Assembly: GCA_028673005.1 (NCBI GenBank)
Contig: CM054118.1
Location: 65,591,401-65,655,400 of the forward strand
Source of the DNA: Tanypteryx hageni
Lineage: Eukaryota > Arthropoda > Insecta > Odonata > Petaluridae
Direction: 5' to 3'
Length of the DNA stretch: 64,000 nucleotides
The notes under the pieces were generated by a model that did no database searches, was not told the DNA's origin, and was given only the letters and a program-made list of their open reading frames with translations. How positions within the stretch are numbered: the first letter of the stretch is position 1; each line of letters opens with the position of its first letter. The translations under genes were made by a program, and so were the position numbers. This document shows positions 11,800-23,343 of this stretch, piece after piece.

Positions 11800-12400
11800 C
11801 GAGTTTTTATCCCATAGTTTTTTTCTGAAGCCCTAATTATGGCCTATTTCGGAAATTAACTCTGTTTTCCGATACGTTCTTTTCTTTCTCTCTCTCTCGG
11901 TTCTGTGCGCCTCTCTCACGACCTCTAGCCGTGAGAACTCTGTTAAGGGCGGCTTCAATCGAATGAATATAAAGGATGGTAGGAGGGGAGTGGCGAGGGA
12001 AACCGAGTTGGAAGCGAAGTTGGAAGGAGCGATCATGCGCCCTTCCACCGTCTTTTGTTTCCGCCGCGGTGATAACCGCAAATGAGACGAGAGCAGGTCG
12101 ACCTCCAAAAGACGATCGTGAAAATGCTGGGGGGTATGGGAAAGGGTCAGACGGGAAGCCATTGTACGCTCGTTTGGGATTCTCCCGGCGTGTGTGCTCA
12201 CGCTAGTTTTAGCCCGTTCCGAGACAAAAGGCCCCGCCTCTGACCAATTTCGGAACACGCTTCTTGTATCTCTCTCTTCCGTGGTATTATCTGATTCTCA
12301 TCTGCGTGTCGTCGTCTGCACGGGGCCTGCCGAAGCGCCGTTTTGTTTCGCTCTGGCGGGCGAAGGATGGGTTCCTCCAAAAGCTTTTCCGTGATGAATT
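11800..12400. promoter_or_regulatory. CpG-dense patch with GC box and CCAAT
   Basis: A CpG-dense block after the pyrimidine tract. At 12229-12247 a GC-box core (CCCCGCC) lies a few bases before CCAAT, a pairing usual in CpG-type promoters. No TATA box or downstream coding frame is recognised, so a promoter role is inference only. Confidence 0.25.
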
Positions 12401-13843
12401 TTTAATATCGCGATAAAGATGTGCACGCGATGGAAACATCACTTATCTCTTAAACAGACAACTGTTCCAACTTCCCCACTTCCTTTGACGTACGAAATTC
12501 TCCTAGAAGAGGATGCGATAGCATTTTTTAATGCCTCCCCGCGATTTGTCTGCATTTATAAAATAGCTCTCAGTTGTCCAGTATTTATCTGAGTATTGCG
12601 ATAATTTTTGCGTATTTTTCACATTTTTTATTGATTTCATTCTTCGAAATGTCATCCTATTGCTCCTTTAAGAATGCAATCGAATGTGGTGGTATTTTAT
12701 CAAAGTCAGACATTAAAACACTCGATTAAAAAAGAGCAATACATAAATGTTTGTCTCATAATTTATGGTCCTACGTGCTTTGGTTTGAAAATGCTTCCGC
12801 CAAAACTGTTCGTGGGAATTTCACACGAAACAGGAATAATCCTGCCCATCCATAATATCCTAAGGTTATATCTACTTCTTTTTCATTTTGAGGCTAGTAA
12901 TCAAGTTTGGACAACTTAATTACGAACGCTACAAAATAAGTGGAAAAATTCTCATTTCTCTTTGCACCGGTGTATTTTTTACGCTGATACGTAATAAATG
13001 GTCAGATTTACTTCACTATTAAGCGTTATGAGGTAAGCTCGTCTGTAGAGTATGTGTATTCAAACAAAATATATTTACCGAATACCTCTAATACAAATTT
13101 TAAACTGACGGTTTACGTCAAAATATTAAATCTAAATTAATTTTAACTTCCACGGCTAAAAACAAATATATTTAAATAACAATATATATTTTATATAATA
13201 TCTAAATAACGATGACTGTACAGGTGTGGTTATCGTTTCTGGCTCTCTACGGAGAGAATGGTCGTAGGTATTCGTCTTTGTTATCGTTATTACGCTGATT
13301 GTAAAAGGCCGTTAACAGCTTTTTATGAGCTAGTTTAAATAAATAAAAAATAAATTACTGGATTCGCCTAGAGAAAATAGTATTTTACAGTTAGCATATC
13401 TGTCGCGTTCATTTTCGTTTCTGCAGATTAGCTTCCTCCAACTTAGCGCACGTAATGATAACATTTTTTCGGATTAATTTTCAAGAGACTCCTCTAGCCT
13501 TAAAATTCCTTGAGCTGCTTGTCACTTGCAAAATAGTTGCCTTATGTCGCTAACAGTTTTGATATTTAACGGGCGCGTTATGATGTCTTTGTCTTTTACA
13601 TAAATTGCGGATCCTTCCCTCAACGAATGGGTGTAGTAGGAACAAGGAGTGACTTTCCCCTCGAATGATTCGATGATATTGCATCCAGAATTCATCGATG
13701 CTTTTCCCAAACAAAAAATTGGCAAAATTCTTCACGACTTCCACGATTTTCAGAGATGGTCGATCGGATTTACGAAAATCATGAATGAGATTGGCACAGT
13801 AGGCAACGGCTATTGGTGGTGGCGGATTAAGGAGGAGCGAGGT
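12400..13843. other. No supported feature
   Basis: AT-rich DNA, no recognised gene or repeat end. Confidence 0.4.
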
Positions 13844-13851
13844 TCCTAGGC

Positions 13852-14116
13852 CAGGGGGGGGGGGGCAAACTATGGCTTTAGTGTGGCCCGCGATGCCGAT
13901 TTGAAAGCAAACCGTAATATAAAATACAGATAATTTCATATTTGTAGCTGAAAATTGTGGCCGGAAAATCTTTTCCGGTGATGTCATAGGGATAAAATAT
14001 TATTTATTATTGATTATCATTAACAGGATCACTTGCATTATCTTGACCCTAACGTGGCCCACTGAAGCACTTTAATCTGTTAATGCGGCCCGTCACGTAA
14101 AAAGTTTGCCCATCTG
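13852..14116. mobile_element. hAT-type MITE, family 1
   Basis: Ends are CAGGG(G)n CAAACTATGGC on the left and, read inward on minus, CAGATGGGCAAACTTTTTA on the right, with GTGGCCCGC-type sequence just inside both ends. Flanks TCCTAGGC (13844-13851) and TTTTAGGC (14117-14124) agree at six of eight positions, as a decayed 8-bp target duplication would. CAG...CTG ends, the 8-bp duplication and the lack of coding sequence make it a non-autonomous hAT element. Confidence 0.7.
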
Positions 14117-14349
14117 TTTTAGGCGATAGCGGTTTTTGGGGCCCATGCCTGGCGAATTGTGAAAATATATATGTTGTGGAGGAAAACAGACTATCAAATT
14201 CTTAATAATATATTTGCCTATGTATTTACAAAATATCGGTTGGGCTTCTGAGCTGTGGCGGATTTACGCCTCCTAGGGCCCCTGGCGCTAAACATTTTGG
14301 GGCCTCTGGCGCTAAACATTTTGGGGCCCTTGGCTCTGCAATCTAAATA

Positions 14350-15101
14350 TACAGTAACTCCTCGTATAATGCGCGCCCACATAGCGCGTTTTCGCAATAA
14401 TAATAATAACAATATAACAATAATAACAATTTATATTTTAGGGACAATTTTTCACATAAAGCGCTCATCCCCGCAATAGCCCGCAAACATTCGGGTGGCG
14501 GACTATTTCGCGGAGTGGAGTAAGTTGGTGTAAATTTTAATGGGTGGGAATTCTCTACTGTGCACACATATATATACACTAACGCACACACGCACTTATT
14601 CACGCAAAGTATATGGCAGTGGGAGTATTTTAACTTAAAGCCTCAGAACCTGATAGAGAGTTGCGTTGAATCATCCTCCTGCTGAACGCACTATAAGATT
14701 CGCGCGTAAAGTAATGAATCACGGAAGCTACAAATGCGCACGTTAGCAACACACGTAATCATTTTGTGCAGTTAGTGATTTTTGTCCTACTGTAAAAATT
14801 ATTATCCCTTATGGTGAGTGGAAAGCGTGTGCAAAGTGATATCAATACAAACAAAAATTGCTAATACTTAATACTACACAATACATACATACATACATAC
14901 ATACATACAAGCATGCTAACACGTACTGTACATGAAAATAACAATAATAAAATCAAATAAAGGAGTGAAATGTCAGCCGAAAACGCAACCGATCCATTTT
15001 CCATTATTTTTAATGGGAAAAGTGTCTCCGCTTAAAGCGTTTTTGCTTAGCGTGCAAGTTTTCCCAAATGAAACTATCGCGTTATTCGAGGAATTACTGT
15101 G
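14350..15101. mobile_element. Tigger/mariner-like element nested in hAT copy
   Basis: Ends ACAGTAACTCCTCGTATAA and (minus) ACAGTAATTCCTCGAATAA, flanked by TA at 14348-14349 and 15102-15103. TA duplication and CAGTRRYWCCTCG-type ends fit the Tc1/mariner superfamily, Tigger/pogo branch. No transposase is recognisable inside. It includes an (AAT)n-like stretch near 14397-14430 and (ACAT)n at 14880-14908. The uninterrupted relatives of the host element confirm the insertion boundaries. Confidence 0.75.
14880..14908. repeat. (ACAT)n microsatellite
   Basis: Seven tandem ACAT units within the nested Tigger-like element. Confidence 0.9.
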
Positions 15102-15559
15102 TAGTGAAACCGCTTCTAACGGCTATCTGCTTTTGTGACATTTCTTAACGATCGTTTATCTATGGAAACATAGCGAGGTTCCGCTGATTTTTAAATAGAG
15201 ACATTTAATATTTCTGAGATTATATACACGAACTTTTTTCGGGGCCCCTTACTTCACGGGGCCCCTGGCGCGCGCCATGTGCGATCCCCCCTAAATACGC
15301 CACTGCTTCTGAGGTCGCTGTCGATCTCAGCTCTAAGTCTTCCAGTGGAACCCTTGGAAATAATTATTTTTTCAATGATACCCGTCAGTTGAGATTTGTC
15401 GTCGCTAAATACTTATAGCTTACGATGATTTTCGTCATAATTTAGGACGTGACCGCTTCTTAATGTTCGGGTTTTTCACACTCAATGTATGCATTTCTTC
15501 CCCCTCCCAGCAAGAAGCTCCTGACTCTATGAATCTATTAACACTTCTTGGCGCAAGGC

Positions 15560-16032
15560 CAGGAGTCTCAATCTCACATCGGTGTGTGGGCTGCATGACG
15601 GCTCTCTGCCGAATCCGCGGGCCGCATTAAGGCGCCGTATCAAATCCGCGAGCCGCATTCCATGCTTTCCCATTCCTCTCATTTTTTCGTATTCTTTGGA
15701 GATTCGTTCTCCCCTTCCACAATAGGGGATCGTCCTATAACACGGTCTTAAACCCAGTCATCACAAAACTGCTAGATTGGGCGTCTATGGTCATTACCTT
15801 CGGATACGCAAGAAACAAGCTGACAGTGGGATGAACATTATTCTGTAAGCCAAATGTGTAGGCTGTTATAAATGGAATAAGGAATAAACCGCGGACATTT
15901 TAAAAGTGACGATTTAATACATTCAGATTATTTGGAGATATTTGCGCGAAATAATTTATGAGAAATGCATTTGAGTTTGGTTTATATAATATAAACTACA
16001 TTACTTCGCAAGCCGCGAGTTTGAGATGCCTG
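15560..16032. mobile_element. hAT-type MITE, family 3
   Basis: Left end CAGGAGTCTCAATCTCAC and right end (minus) CAGGCATCTCAAACTCGC. Interior GGGCCGCATT/GAGCCGCATT and CTTCGCAAGCCGC motifs are of the kind seen in small hAT elements. Flanks CGCAAGGC (15552-15559) and CCCTAGGC (16033-16040) agree at six of eight positions. No coding sequence. Confidence 0.6.
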
Positions 16033-16052
16033 CCCTAGGCGGTCGCCTAGAT

Positions 16053-16301
16053 CAGCGTTTCTCAAACTTTTGGCCGCGCCCACCCCAGAGGGCCGCAAAA
16101 TTAATTTGGATGCAAGGTGAAATGCCAAGAAATAATTTTTTCACGAATAATAAAATTTTACCAAGAAATATTTAGAAAAACGATGTGAAAAAGTTATTAA
16201 TAGTTCCGTAAAATGAAGAAACTTGCGATCAAGTTCCTCATTTTTACTATTTTCAATTCAAATGTTGTTCAAGGGGGCCGAGACAATTGAAAGAACCACT
16301 G
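16053..16301. mobile_element. hAT-type MITE, family 4
   Basis: Left end CAGCGTTTCTCAAACTTTT and right end (minus) CAGTGGTTCTTTCAATTG, a widespread hAT terminus type. Flanks GCCTAGAT (16045-16052) and GCCTATAT (16302-16309) agree at seven of eight positions. It lies only 20 bases from family 3. Confidence 0.8.
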
Positions 16302-16429
16302 GCCTATATCGTCCGGCCCTATATCCGCCCCTGGCTAATGGACATACCCAGTTCTCGAATTGGAAAATTTTAACATTCTTAGCTGATTTTTTAACAACTG
16401 AAACTCTTATAGGCTTCCTTTTGTATAAA

Positions 16430-17060
16430 GCGACACGGCGTCCCCATGCGTTCCCGTCTCAATTCGAGCACTAGGCATACGTATTGCGTCAATTTGATTT
16501 TGGTCACGGCGAGTCAGACGGCGAATCAGATGTATCGTTTGCGAAATTCCATCCTAAATGATTTGGCATCCGGCGTGGGAAAGGGGTGTAATCCTCTTTG
16601 CTTCCGACGCTTCGTATCGATTCGTTGACCGTGTTTCGTGTCGTGTTCCTGACCACTTGGCGGTGCGATCGTCCGTCTCTATCGGGCGGAAATTGATGTG
16701 GGTCATGGGTCGAAAGTTTTGCGGTGCTCGAATCGTACGCCCAAGTTGCGCAACGCCTTTCGCGCGTGTCCCCGAATAGGTGGTTTCCACTGCCCCGGTG
16801 AGATTTTAATTCATAGAGATTCGCACTTCGCCCGCATTACATACGAAACTGGTGGCGCCCTCGTCGAATGCTAGAAGTCTTCGCCGACCGTGGTGGAATC
16901 GACGTCGAAAGGCGTGGCGCGCGTATAATCTCCGCTTTCGATCAAAATTATATATCATGGCCGAGGATGGAATGGGATTACGCGCCGCAGTTCTCCTTAA
17001 CGTGGGTGTGTGATGTCAACCATCGAGTGTGTTGTGCTCAAGGTCAAGAAGTTGCGATTT
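16430..17060. other. CpG-dense patch
   Basis: Many CpG sites on both sides of a few short open frames (16554-16790 minus, 16868-17065 plus). No protein motif recognised. Possible regulatory island. Confidence 0.3.
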
Positions 17061-20000
17061 CTTAGTCACTTGACCGAAAAGGTATCGTTGCGTAATCTCC
17101 CATACAGCAATGATCGCGTCGTTTAGTTGTCGTTTGCGTACGGAGAAATTAATGTGAGGCGGGAGATGATTATCATCAACCCAAATCTCTACCGGCTGCG
17201 TGTATTGTGTGAGGAGAAAAGGATCCTTTCCAAACTGTCTCTCCTCCGTTGGATTCCGTTAATCTTATATCCTCGTGATATGTTCGGCCTACATTAAGCG
17301 ATTAAACCACGTTTCAACGTTCTATCGAATGTATAAAACAGTTTTTCATACCGTCTTAGATGGGTCTTATTCTTACGCTTTTCGTTAATGACAAATCGTG
17401 ATTTCGGCAACTGATGTCGAAATCACATATTGTTTTCCAATCGTTGTGCAAATCTGCTTTAAGTTTCTCCTGGGATAATATCCTGTCATTCGATTCAGCT
17501 CTTACCGGTAACTAGTAACCGTTTGCAAATTTCGATTCCTGACCCCAAACGATATTTAATGCTTGTTTTATTGTGTGTTTCTGAAATCTGCGTTATCTTT
17601 AGTTCCGGATTAGTCCGGGATGTCTGTTCCGAATTAATAGTCGAGTCTTAGTTAACTTCTAGCCTTTTTATGTAAAAAACATTCACACATAAAATTTTCG
17701 AAAATCATCGAGGGAACAAACATTCTGAAATACATTCCAAAAGAAGGAATTCTGATGTTCACGTGATCATTGAAACACTAAAGTATGGCTGAAAGTGTTT
17801 TCCGAACCCGGGATTGCTATGTAGAAGGCCATAAAATTAATCACCGCCCTCGTTCTCAAGGCGTAGCTGGCGTAGAAATAAGAGGGCAGCTGTCAAGATT
17901 TGCGAACTCAAGTCAACAGGATATCTATCCACTTAAAAATATTCGTCTTATCCTGACTGAATCAGAAAGACGTCTGCTTCCGACTTATATGCGCTGAATG
18001 ATGATTTTTGTATTTCCTCATCATTAAGAATTTTAAGTTTCCGAGCTGCCATCTTATGTTTTTCGCTTCGCTGGTAATTACTTTTCACGGATTCGTTGGC
18101 GTCTCCCTCGTAAGTGGCGCGAATCTGCGCTTCGAGACGAATAAGAGGTTTTATAGCGTTTTTGCGACTCTGGACGTCATTATCTCCAGAAGCTCGACAA
18201 CCGCCGTCCAACCAATCGGTCGCGCTCATCGACAAACCCGTCCTTCTTTCTTTCTTTGAAATCTCCATCGACCGAATCCTCCTTCCTCTTCCTCCAATTC
18301 TCTTTGTCCTTTCGAGCAAAAATTCCTCTTGCAGAGGAGCGGGTACGCGGGAACATTCCAAAATACCCACCGCTGCAGTATGCCCGCACCCTCAGCCTAT
18401 CTAGTGTCTAGTCGAGGAAGCTGCCGACTATTTTTGGTCAAAAAATCTGCGATAGGTATCTATGCAAGGTATTATTAATTATAAAAATTACATTACGTTT
18501 TCTCGCTAGGGGAAGGATTAAAAAAAGGCGAAATTCAGCGAAAGTGATCAAGCATTTTGATATGAGAGCCGCTAAAGAATGGGAGCAGGACGATTGGGCG
18601 TGGGAAGTCTTGAAGGTGGCCCACTACACAGGGGGCATTTATCAGCGCAAATTTCTTATAGGTACCCATGATTTTTCAAAATATCATAAAATAATGTTTA
18701 ATAAAAATGAGAGGTTATATACGTCGAATAAAATAAATCAGTTGTTTCTTTCACCTCTTATTAATTATTTTAAAAGGTCTCTTGGCAATTATCAAATTAT
18801 TTTTTCAGAAATGCTATGGATTGGGTTAACAAAGGATTTTAAAAATTTCAATCGTTGAGGCTGCATTCATGTCATCAATTCATGTTTTCTAAAAACTAAA
18901 ATTCAGCATCGTATAAAAACTAAGTCAAGAAATCTAGCGCATGGAAATGTGGGCTAAAAGAACGGCAGATTTCGGACTACGGCTTGTGCTCATTGTAACC
19001 CAGAAACCAAGGGTAAAATGAAAAAATAAATCTATGCAGAATAGTTTTTGGAAAATTGCGTGGCCAAGGTTCGGTCATTAGGCGCTAAATTAAAAAAATA
19101 AAGTGTTTTGAAATAATTTCGCTCATTTATTCATCATTCATTAAGTAATATAAGGAAGGAATTATTTTTAAATTGACTTTTTTGCATATTTTAAAGGGTG
19201 CACGAGTAATTACCAATCGCACACCAACAGTATAAACGTATGCATCATTCGCCAGTATGGGAATATGGAACCTAATCTCAACAAAGAATTTTCCAACAGG
19301 CCCAATCCCTTTAAGTTCATCTGATATTACAAATTAACAATGTATTAAAAGCGACGTTGGAATTTGATTGAAGATTAAAAAAATATCGTGCTTCGGATAG
19401 GCTCTTGTTCCATCCTCAGCTTCATTAATCGTGCGACCCCGTTCCGAAATAAATTCCTTCCGCTCGCAAAGTGTCACGACTCGAGAAACGTTTGTTCTTA
19501 AGGGATTAATTCCGTTGATTAATGAAGGGGTCCGCTTTACCCAAAAGCGTGAGAACGAGTTAGAATTTGGTTTGAAAGCGCTCCTCGAATCCCACGCAGT
19601 CGACCCGAAAAGAGGGAGATCAACCAACCAATCAATCAATCACCGCATCTCCAAGCGACTGGAGGGAGGAAGGAGGGGAAAAAGGAAAAAGAAGGGATTT
19701 ATGGAGATAATGGAGTGGCGGCGGACAAGGGGTCGAGATGGAATGAGAATTCTCTCAAGAAGCTGGCGTTGTTTAAATGCAAAATCGTTTCCTTTTCTTG
19801 CTGTAATATCACCTTTTAGCGAACAATGCGTAGTTTTAATATCTATAATCACTCTCTTTACAAATTCGCCCTTATTACAGCAAATCAAATTAATCACTAT
19901 CATTAGTATACGACATCTCCTTTCGTCGAATATTCTGATATGTTGTCCTTTTATCCTTAAATATCCAGGTTGATCTTGCGCCACTTTGCTGTATACAGGA

Positions 20001-22070
20001 TTGTTCGAAATTGCGATCCTATAAATATGAATTATTCAGGCTATGCATGTTTATTTTGTTTGTATATTTGTTAATGTTATGCTTAAAATATTGGTCTCCG
20101 ATTTGGAATTTGAAAATGTTGCACAAATGATGAAGCATCCTTTCCTTCCCCACTTTAATAAGACGTTTTATTAGACAATACCAGAAGGAATAAAATTCTG
20201 CGTGAAAATTTAAGCAGATAGCGCATATCTAGAGAAGACGAGTACACGAGTACATTTTCAAACGTGAAAAATTAAAACAAAGAACGTTTCACTATTATTG
20301 TTCTTTTTTCGTTTGGTCGTTTTTCGCCGAGCGATCACATTTTATAATTTGGCATAACTCTAATTATTAATATTTAATAAGTATTGAGTGATTTAGGATG
20401 GAACATGGTAACATAAGTTGAAATCAGAGAATTAACGACGAATTCTCGCCAACAAATATTACGTGCGCAACGTCGGAGGAACATGATTTTCAGTTGCACC
20501 AACTAAAAAAAAATGACGGATTGTCGGTCGTGGGACCAAACCATAGTTTCATGACATTAATCGTGATACTAAATTAAGGATTTGGTATCTAACTCCTACT
20601 GCGATAATTAGCGGTGCTTTCTGGGTGCCCAGTATCCCACGGTAAACAGGATGAAATTAGAATAACCAGTAAACAATGCGGCAGCTACTATTTTGGGAAC
20701 ATTTTGAATATTATTGCAAAATTGACGTATAATATGCATTTGCAAATAAAATACGATGGTGTTACGATTTATGCAATCATGTCAAAAAATATAAATATTA
20801 ATGGCTTAGTATAATGTCTAAGAACTGGCACGCCAGTGGTGATGCCAAGGAAACATCGAATTTTTTTATTCACTGATTTATTTCCCGATCGGTTGTAATT
20901 AATAAAACAATGGAATATTATTTAAAACTTACGTCATTCAAATAGTAGCAATATGATCTTTATGTTCACATTCATTTATTTGTCGTAAATTACACATTTC
21001 TATTCACTTACAAACGCTGTGTATATACGTAAAGAAAAGAGACGTATTTGCGTTCATTTCTTCGTCGTTCATTTACCAGATGTTGCGTGTGCTCGAAAGA
21101 AAATTAAATTAATTAGTTATTCTTACCAGATATTGTTTACTACGGTTGCCATGAAGATTGTTTTCGTTGACAACAATTAACAAGAAGTCCAAACCAGGAC
21201 TAATGTAGGCTGGTCTCTCAAAGTTGACGTCCCTAATTGATTACTTATATTGGCTGGAGATGTTTTAGTATGTGATAGTCATTCCAAGGAATTGCATAGT
21301 TTATCAATGATAGATAATAATTGGAAAACAAATTAATAGAGCATTTTCAGGTTTATAATACTAAAAACAATGTCCAAATCTCTTTCTGGCATTATATTTT
21401 GCATGTATTTTTTAAAAATAAACGAATTTAATAAATGTTACTGTTTATACGCTTATTTGCATGGAACAACTCCATTGCTTAAGAGTAGTCGAGCTCGTCT
21501 ATGCTCAAGCCGAGTTAGGTAAATAATCGTCTCCATGGCAACAATCCGATAAAATGCAATTTAAATCGCAAAAGCGCTGAGTTTTTTAGTAGAAATTCAA
21601 GAAAATAAGATCAATTATCAAAATTCGGTGATAAGAATTAGAATTTACATTCTTTCCTCCTTAGAACTGTACAAACCTCGCTCCGATATCACAATTTAAG
21701 GTATTTTAATGAACGTATTAAAGAAAACATCTCTGCACGATGGATTTGGGATAGGGAAAAAACGTTCCTGGAATCAAACCCGGAACTTCAATCTTCGCCA
21801 AATAAAATATAGCCCGGAGGTGGGTCCTGGCAGTAGTAGTAATAGGGGACACACACCTACACAAATACGTACACACACACAGACAGGACCATTTCATAAG
21901 GCTGCTTCCTTTGGATATCACCCTAAAAACGGGAAAATTTTTGTTCAAAGTGAATTACAACATTCTCGTTTGATTTTCCTGAAATCGGCTACTCCGATAA
22001 TGATATACAGAACAAAACATTATATTTGACTAATTCTACAAAGTTTGTTTGAAGACTTATTTGTTATATG
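17061..22070. other. No supported feature, one CpG-dense stretch
   Basis: Mostly AT-rich. A CpG-denser stretch lies at about 18050-18400 and contains a CCAAT core near 18210. The longest frame, 180 codons at 19431-19973 plus, changes from a basic half to a hydrophobic half and matches nothing I recognise. A tRNA-like repeat at 21755-21830 is listed separately. Confidence 0.35.
21755..21830 (-). repeat. tRNA-like repeat (pair with 25465-25535)
   Basis: On minus the sequence reads GCGAAGATTGAAGTTCCGGG then TTTGATTCCAGGAACG. This parallels GCGAAGATTGAAAGTCCCGG then TTCGATTCCAGGAGCT at 25483-25520 on plus. The TTCGATTCC core is a pol III B-box/T-arm. It is probably the head of a tRNA-derived repeat family different from the SINE at 27 and 48 kb. 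Ends are not defined. Confidence 0.5.
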
Positions 22071-22074
22071 TGAT

Positions 22075-22303
22075 ATTTTACGAGATGTAAAGAAAAGTTC
22101 ATTTTTTGTCACCAGTAAAGTGGCACTCCCGATTAGTCTACGTGAACCATTTACTTAATTTTCCTATTTTCTTTGTCCTTATGTCTTAAATACCAAATTT
22201 CATGAACCTCCGCCCAGTAGTTTTGCAGATGAAACATGCGGACGGACGGACGGACACGACCTTACTATATGGCGTTCTTTGTTTACTTTTTGCAAAGAAC
22301 GCC
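22075..22303 (+). repeat. Dispersed repeat ending in a hairpin, copy 1
   Basis: Homologous, in opposite orientation, to 55689-55910. Shared blocks in order: GTTCATTTTTTGTCACCAGT, a CTTTGTC/CTTTGAC block, AAATTTCAT, and CATGCGGACGGACGGACG. It ends in a perfect hairpin with arms GGCGTTCTTTG (22271-22281) and CAAAGAACGCC (22293-22303), followed by TAATA. No coding capacity. The element class is not recognised. Confidence 0.6.
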
Positions 22304-22465
22304 TAATAAATATTGGAGGATATAAACAGAAAGTGAAACGATCCAATCTAGTCACATTGCACAGGAGCATTCGCGCTGCTTTATATCTCTTCCTTTAGGG
22401 CATCACGGAATATCGATCTTCGCAGACATGGATGGGAGGATGAGAGGGGGCGAGAGAGGGTATAT

Positions 22466-23343
22466 GACAATTCGGCGCGACCGATCCGGCGACGGACAAT
22501 TCGGCGACGGGACAATTCGGCGCAGGGAGAGTTCGGCCCGAGCAATACGAATCACACCACTCAACCCAATCCGGGGAAAGGAAATTGAAATAATCCAATC
22601 CCCAAACACTCAATCCAATCCGGGTGGAGAGAATAGAACGATTCCCACCACCAATCTTACAACCCAAAGAAAAAATTGAAAGAATCCATCCCCCAGCCAC
22701 TCAACTCAACCCGGCGGGAGGAAATAGACAGAATACAACCCCCAACCTCTCAACCAAACCCGAGGGAAGAAACAGAATGAATCCAACCTCCAATACCACA
22801 ACCCAGCCAGAGGGGAGGGAATAGAACGAATCCAACCCGGGGGGAGGAAATAGAACGAATCCAACCCCCAACCACTCAACCCAACCCGAGTGGAGAGAAT
22901 AGAACGATTCCAACCACCAACCTTACAGCCCAAAGAAGAAATTGAAAGAATACAACCCCCAACCTCTCAACCAAACCCGGGGGAGGAAATAGAACGAATC
23001 CAACCTCCAACCTTACAGCCCAAAGAAGGAATTGAAAGAATACAACCCCCAACCTCTCAACCAAACCCGGGGGAGGAAATAGAACGAATCCAACCTCCAA
23101 CCTTACAGCCCAAAGAAGGAATTGAAAGAATACAACCCCCAACCTCTCAACCAAACCCGGGGAAGGAAATAGAACGAATCCAACCTCACAACCCAACCCA
23201 GGGAGAGGAAATAGAACGAATCCAATCCCCAACCACTGAACCCAACTAAAAGTTGTTGCTTTTCCCTCCATGCGCCGAATTATCCCGTCGCCAAATCGGT
23301 CACGCCAAATTGTCCGTCGCCAAATCGGTCGCGACGAACTGTC
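22466..23343. mobile_element. Long-TIR element enclosing a minisatellite
   Basis: The left arm 22466-22528 and right arm 23267-23343 are inverted copies built from GACAATTCGGCG, GACCGATTTGGCGACGG and similar blocks. The right arm holds one extra GACCGATTTGGC block. Between them is the tandem repeat listed next. This arrangement fits a fold-back-type transposable element; no transposase and no clear target duplication are seen. The class is uncertain. Confidence 0.55.
22605..23245. repeat. 90-bp minisatellite
   Basis: Tandem units built on GGAGGAAATAGAACGAATCC and CCCAAAGAAGGAATTGAAAG, with an exact period of 90 between 22981 and 23161, each made of two related half-units of about 45. Because 90 is a multiple of three, Pro/Gln-rich frames stay open on plus (22890-23249) and on minus. 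I regard them as by-products of the repeat. Confidence 0.9.

Larger units (their letters stand above)
14253..15305. mobile_element. hAT-type MITE, family 2 copy 1, interrupted
   Basis: Left end CTGTGGCGGATTTACGCC, right end (minus) CAGTGGCGTATTTAGG, both followed by GGGGCCCC-rich subterminal sequence. The 8-bp flanks are identical: CTTCTGAG at 14245-14252 and 15306-15313. Two shorter relatives are at 44361-44624 and 36475-36731. Compared with those, this copy carries about 750 extra bases (14350-15101) that are a separate nested insertion. Confidence 0.85.

Noticed and set aside
11056..11817. 253-codon Ser/Pro/Leu frame and 212-codon Arg/Glu/Gly frame on the other strand
   Set aside because: Both are direct translations of the pyrimidine tract and have no other sequence character.
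15338..15360. CAGTGGAACCC as a hAT end
   Set aside because: No partner end or 8-bp duplication found nearby.
19431..19973. 180-codon plus frame
   Set aside because: Long for AT-rich DNA, but no family motif, an abrupt composition change and no exon signals; not claimed as a gene.
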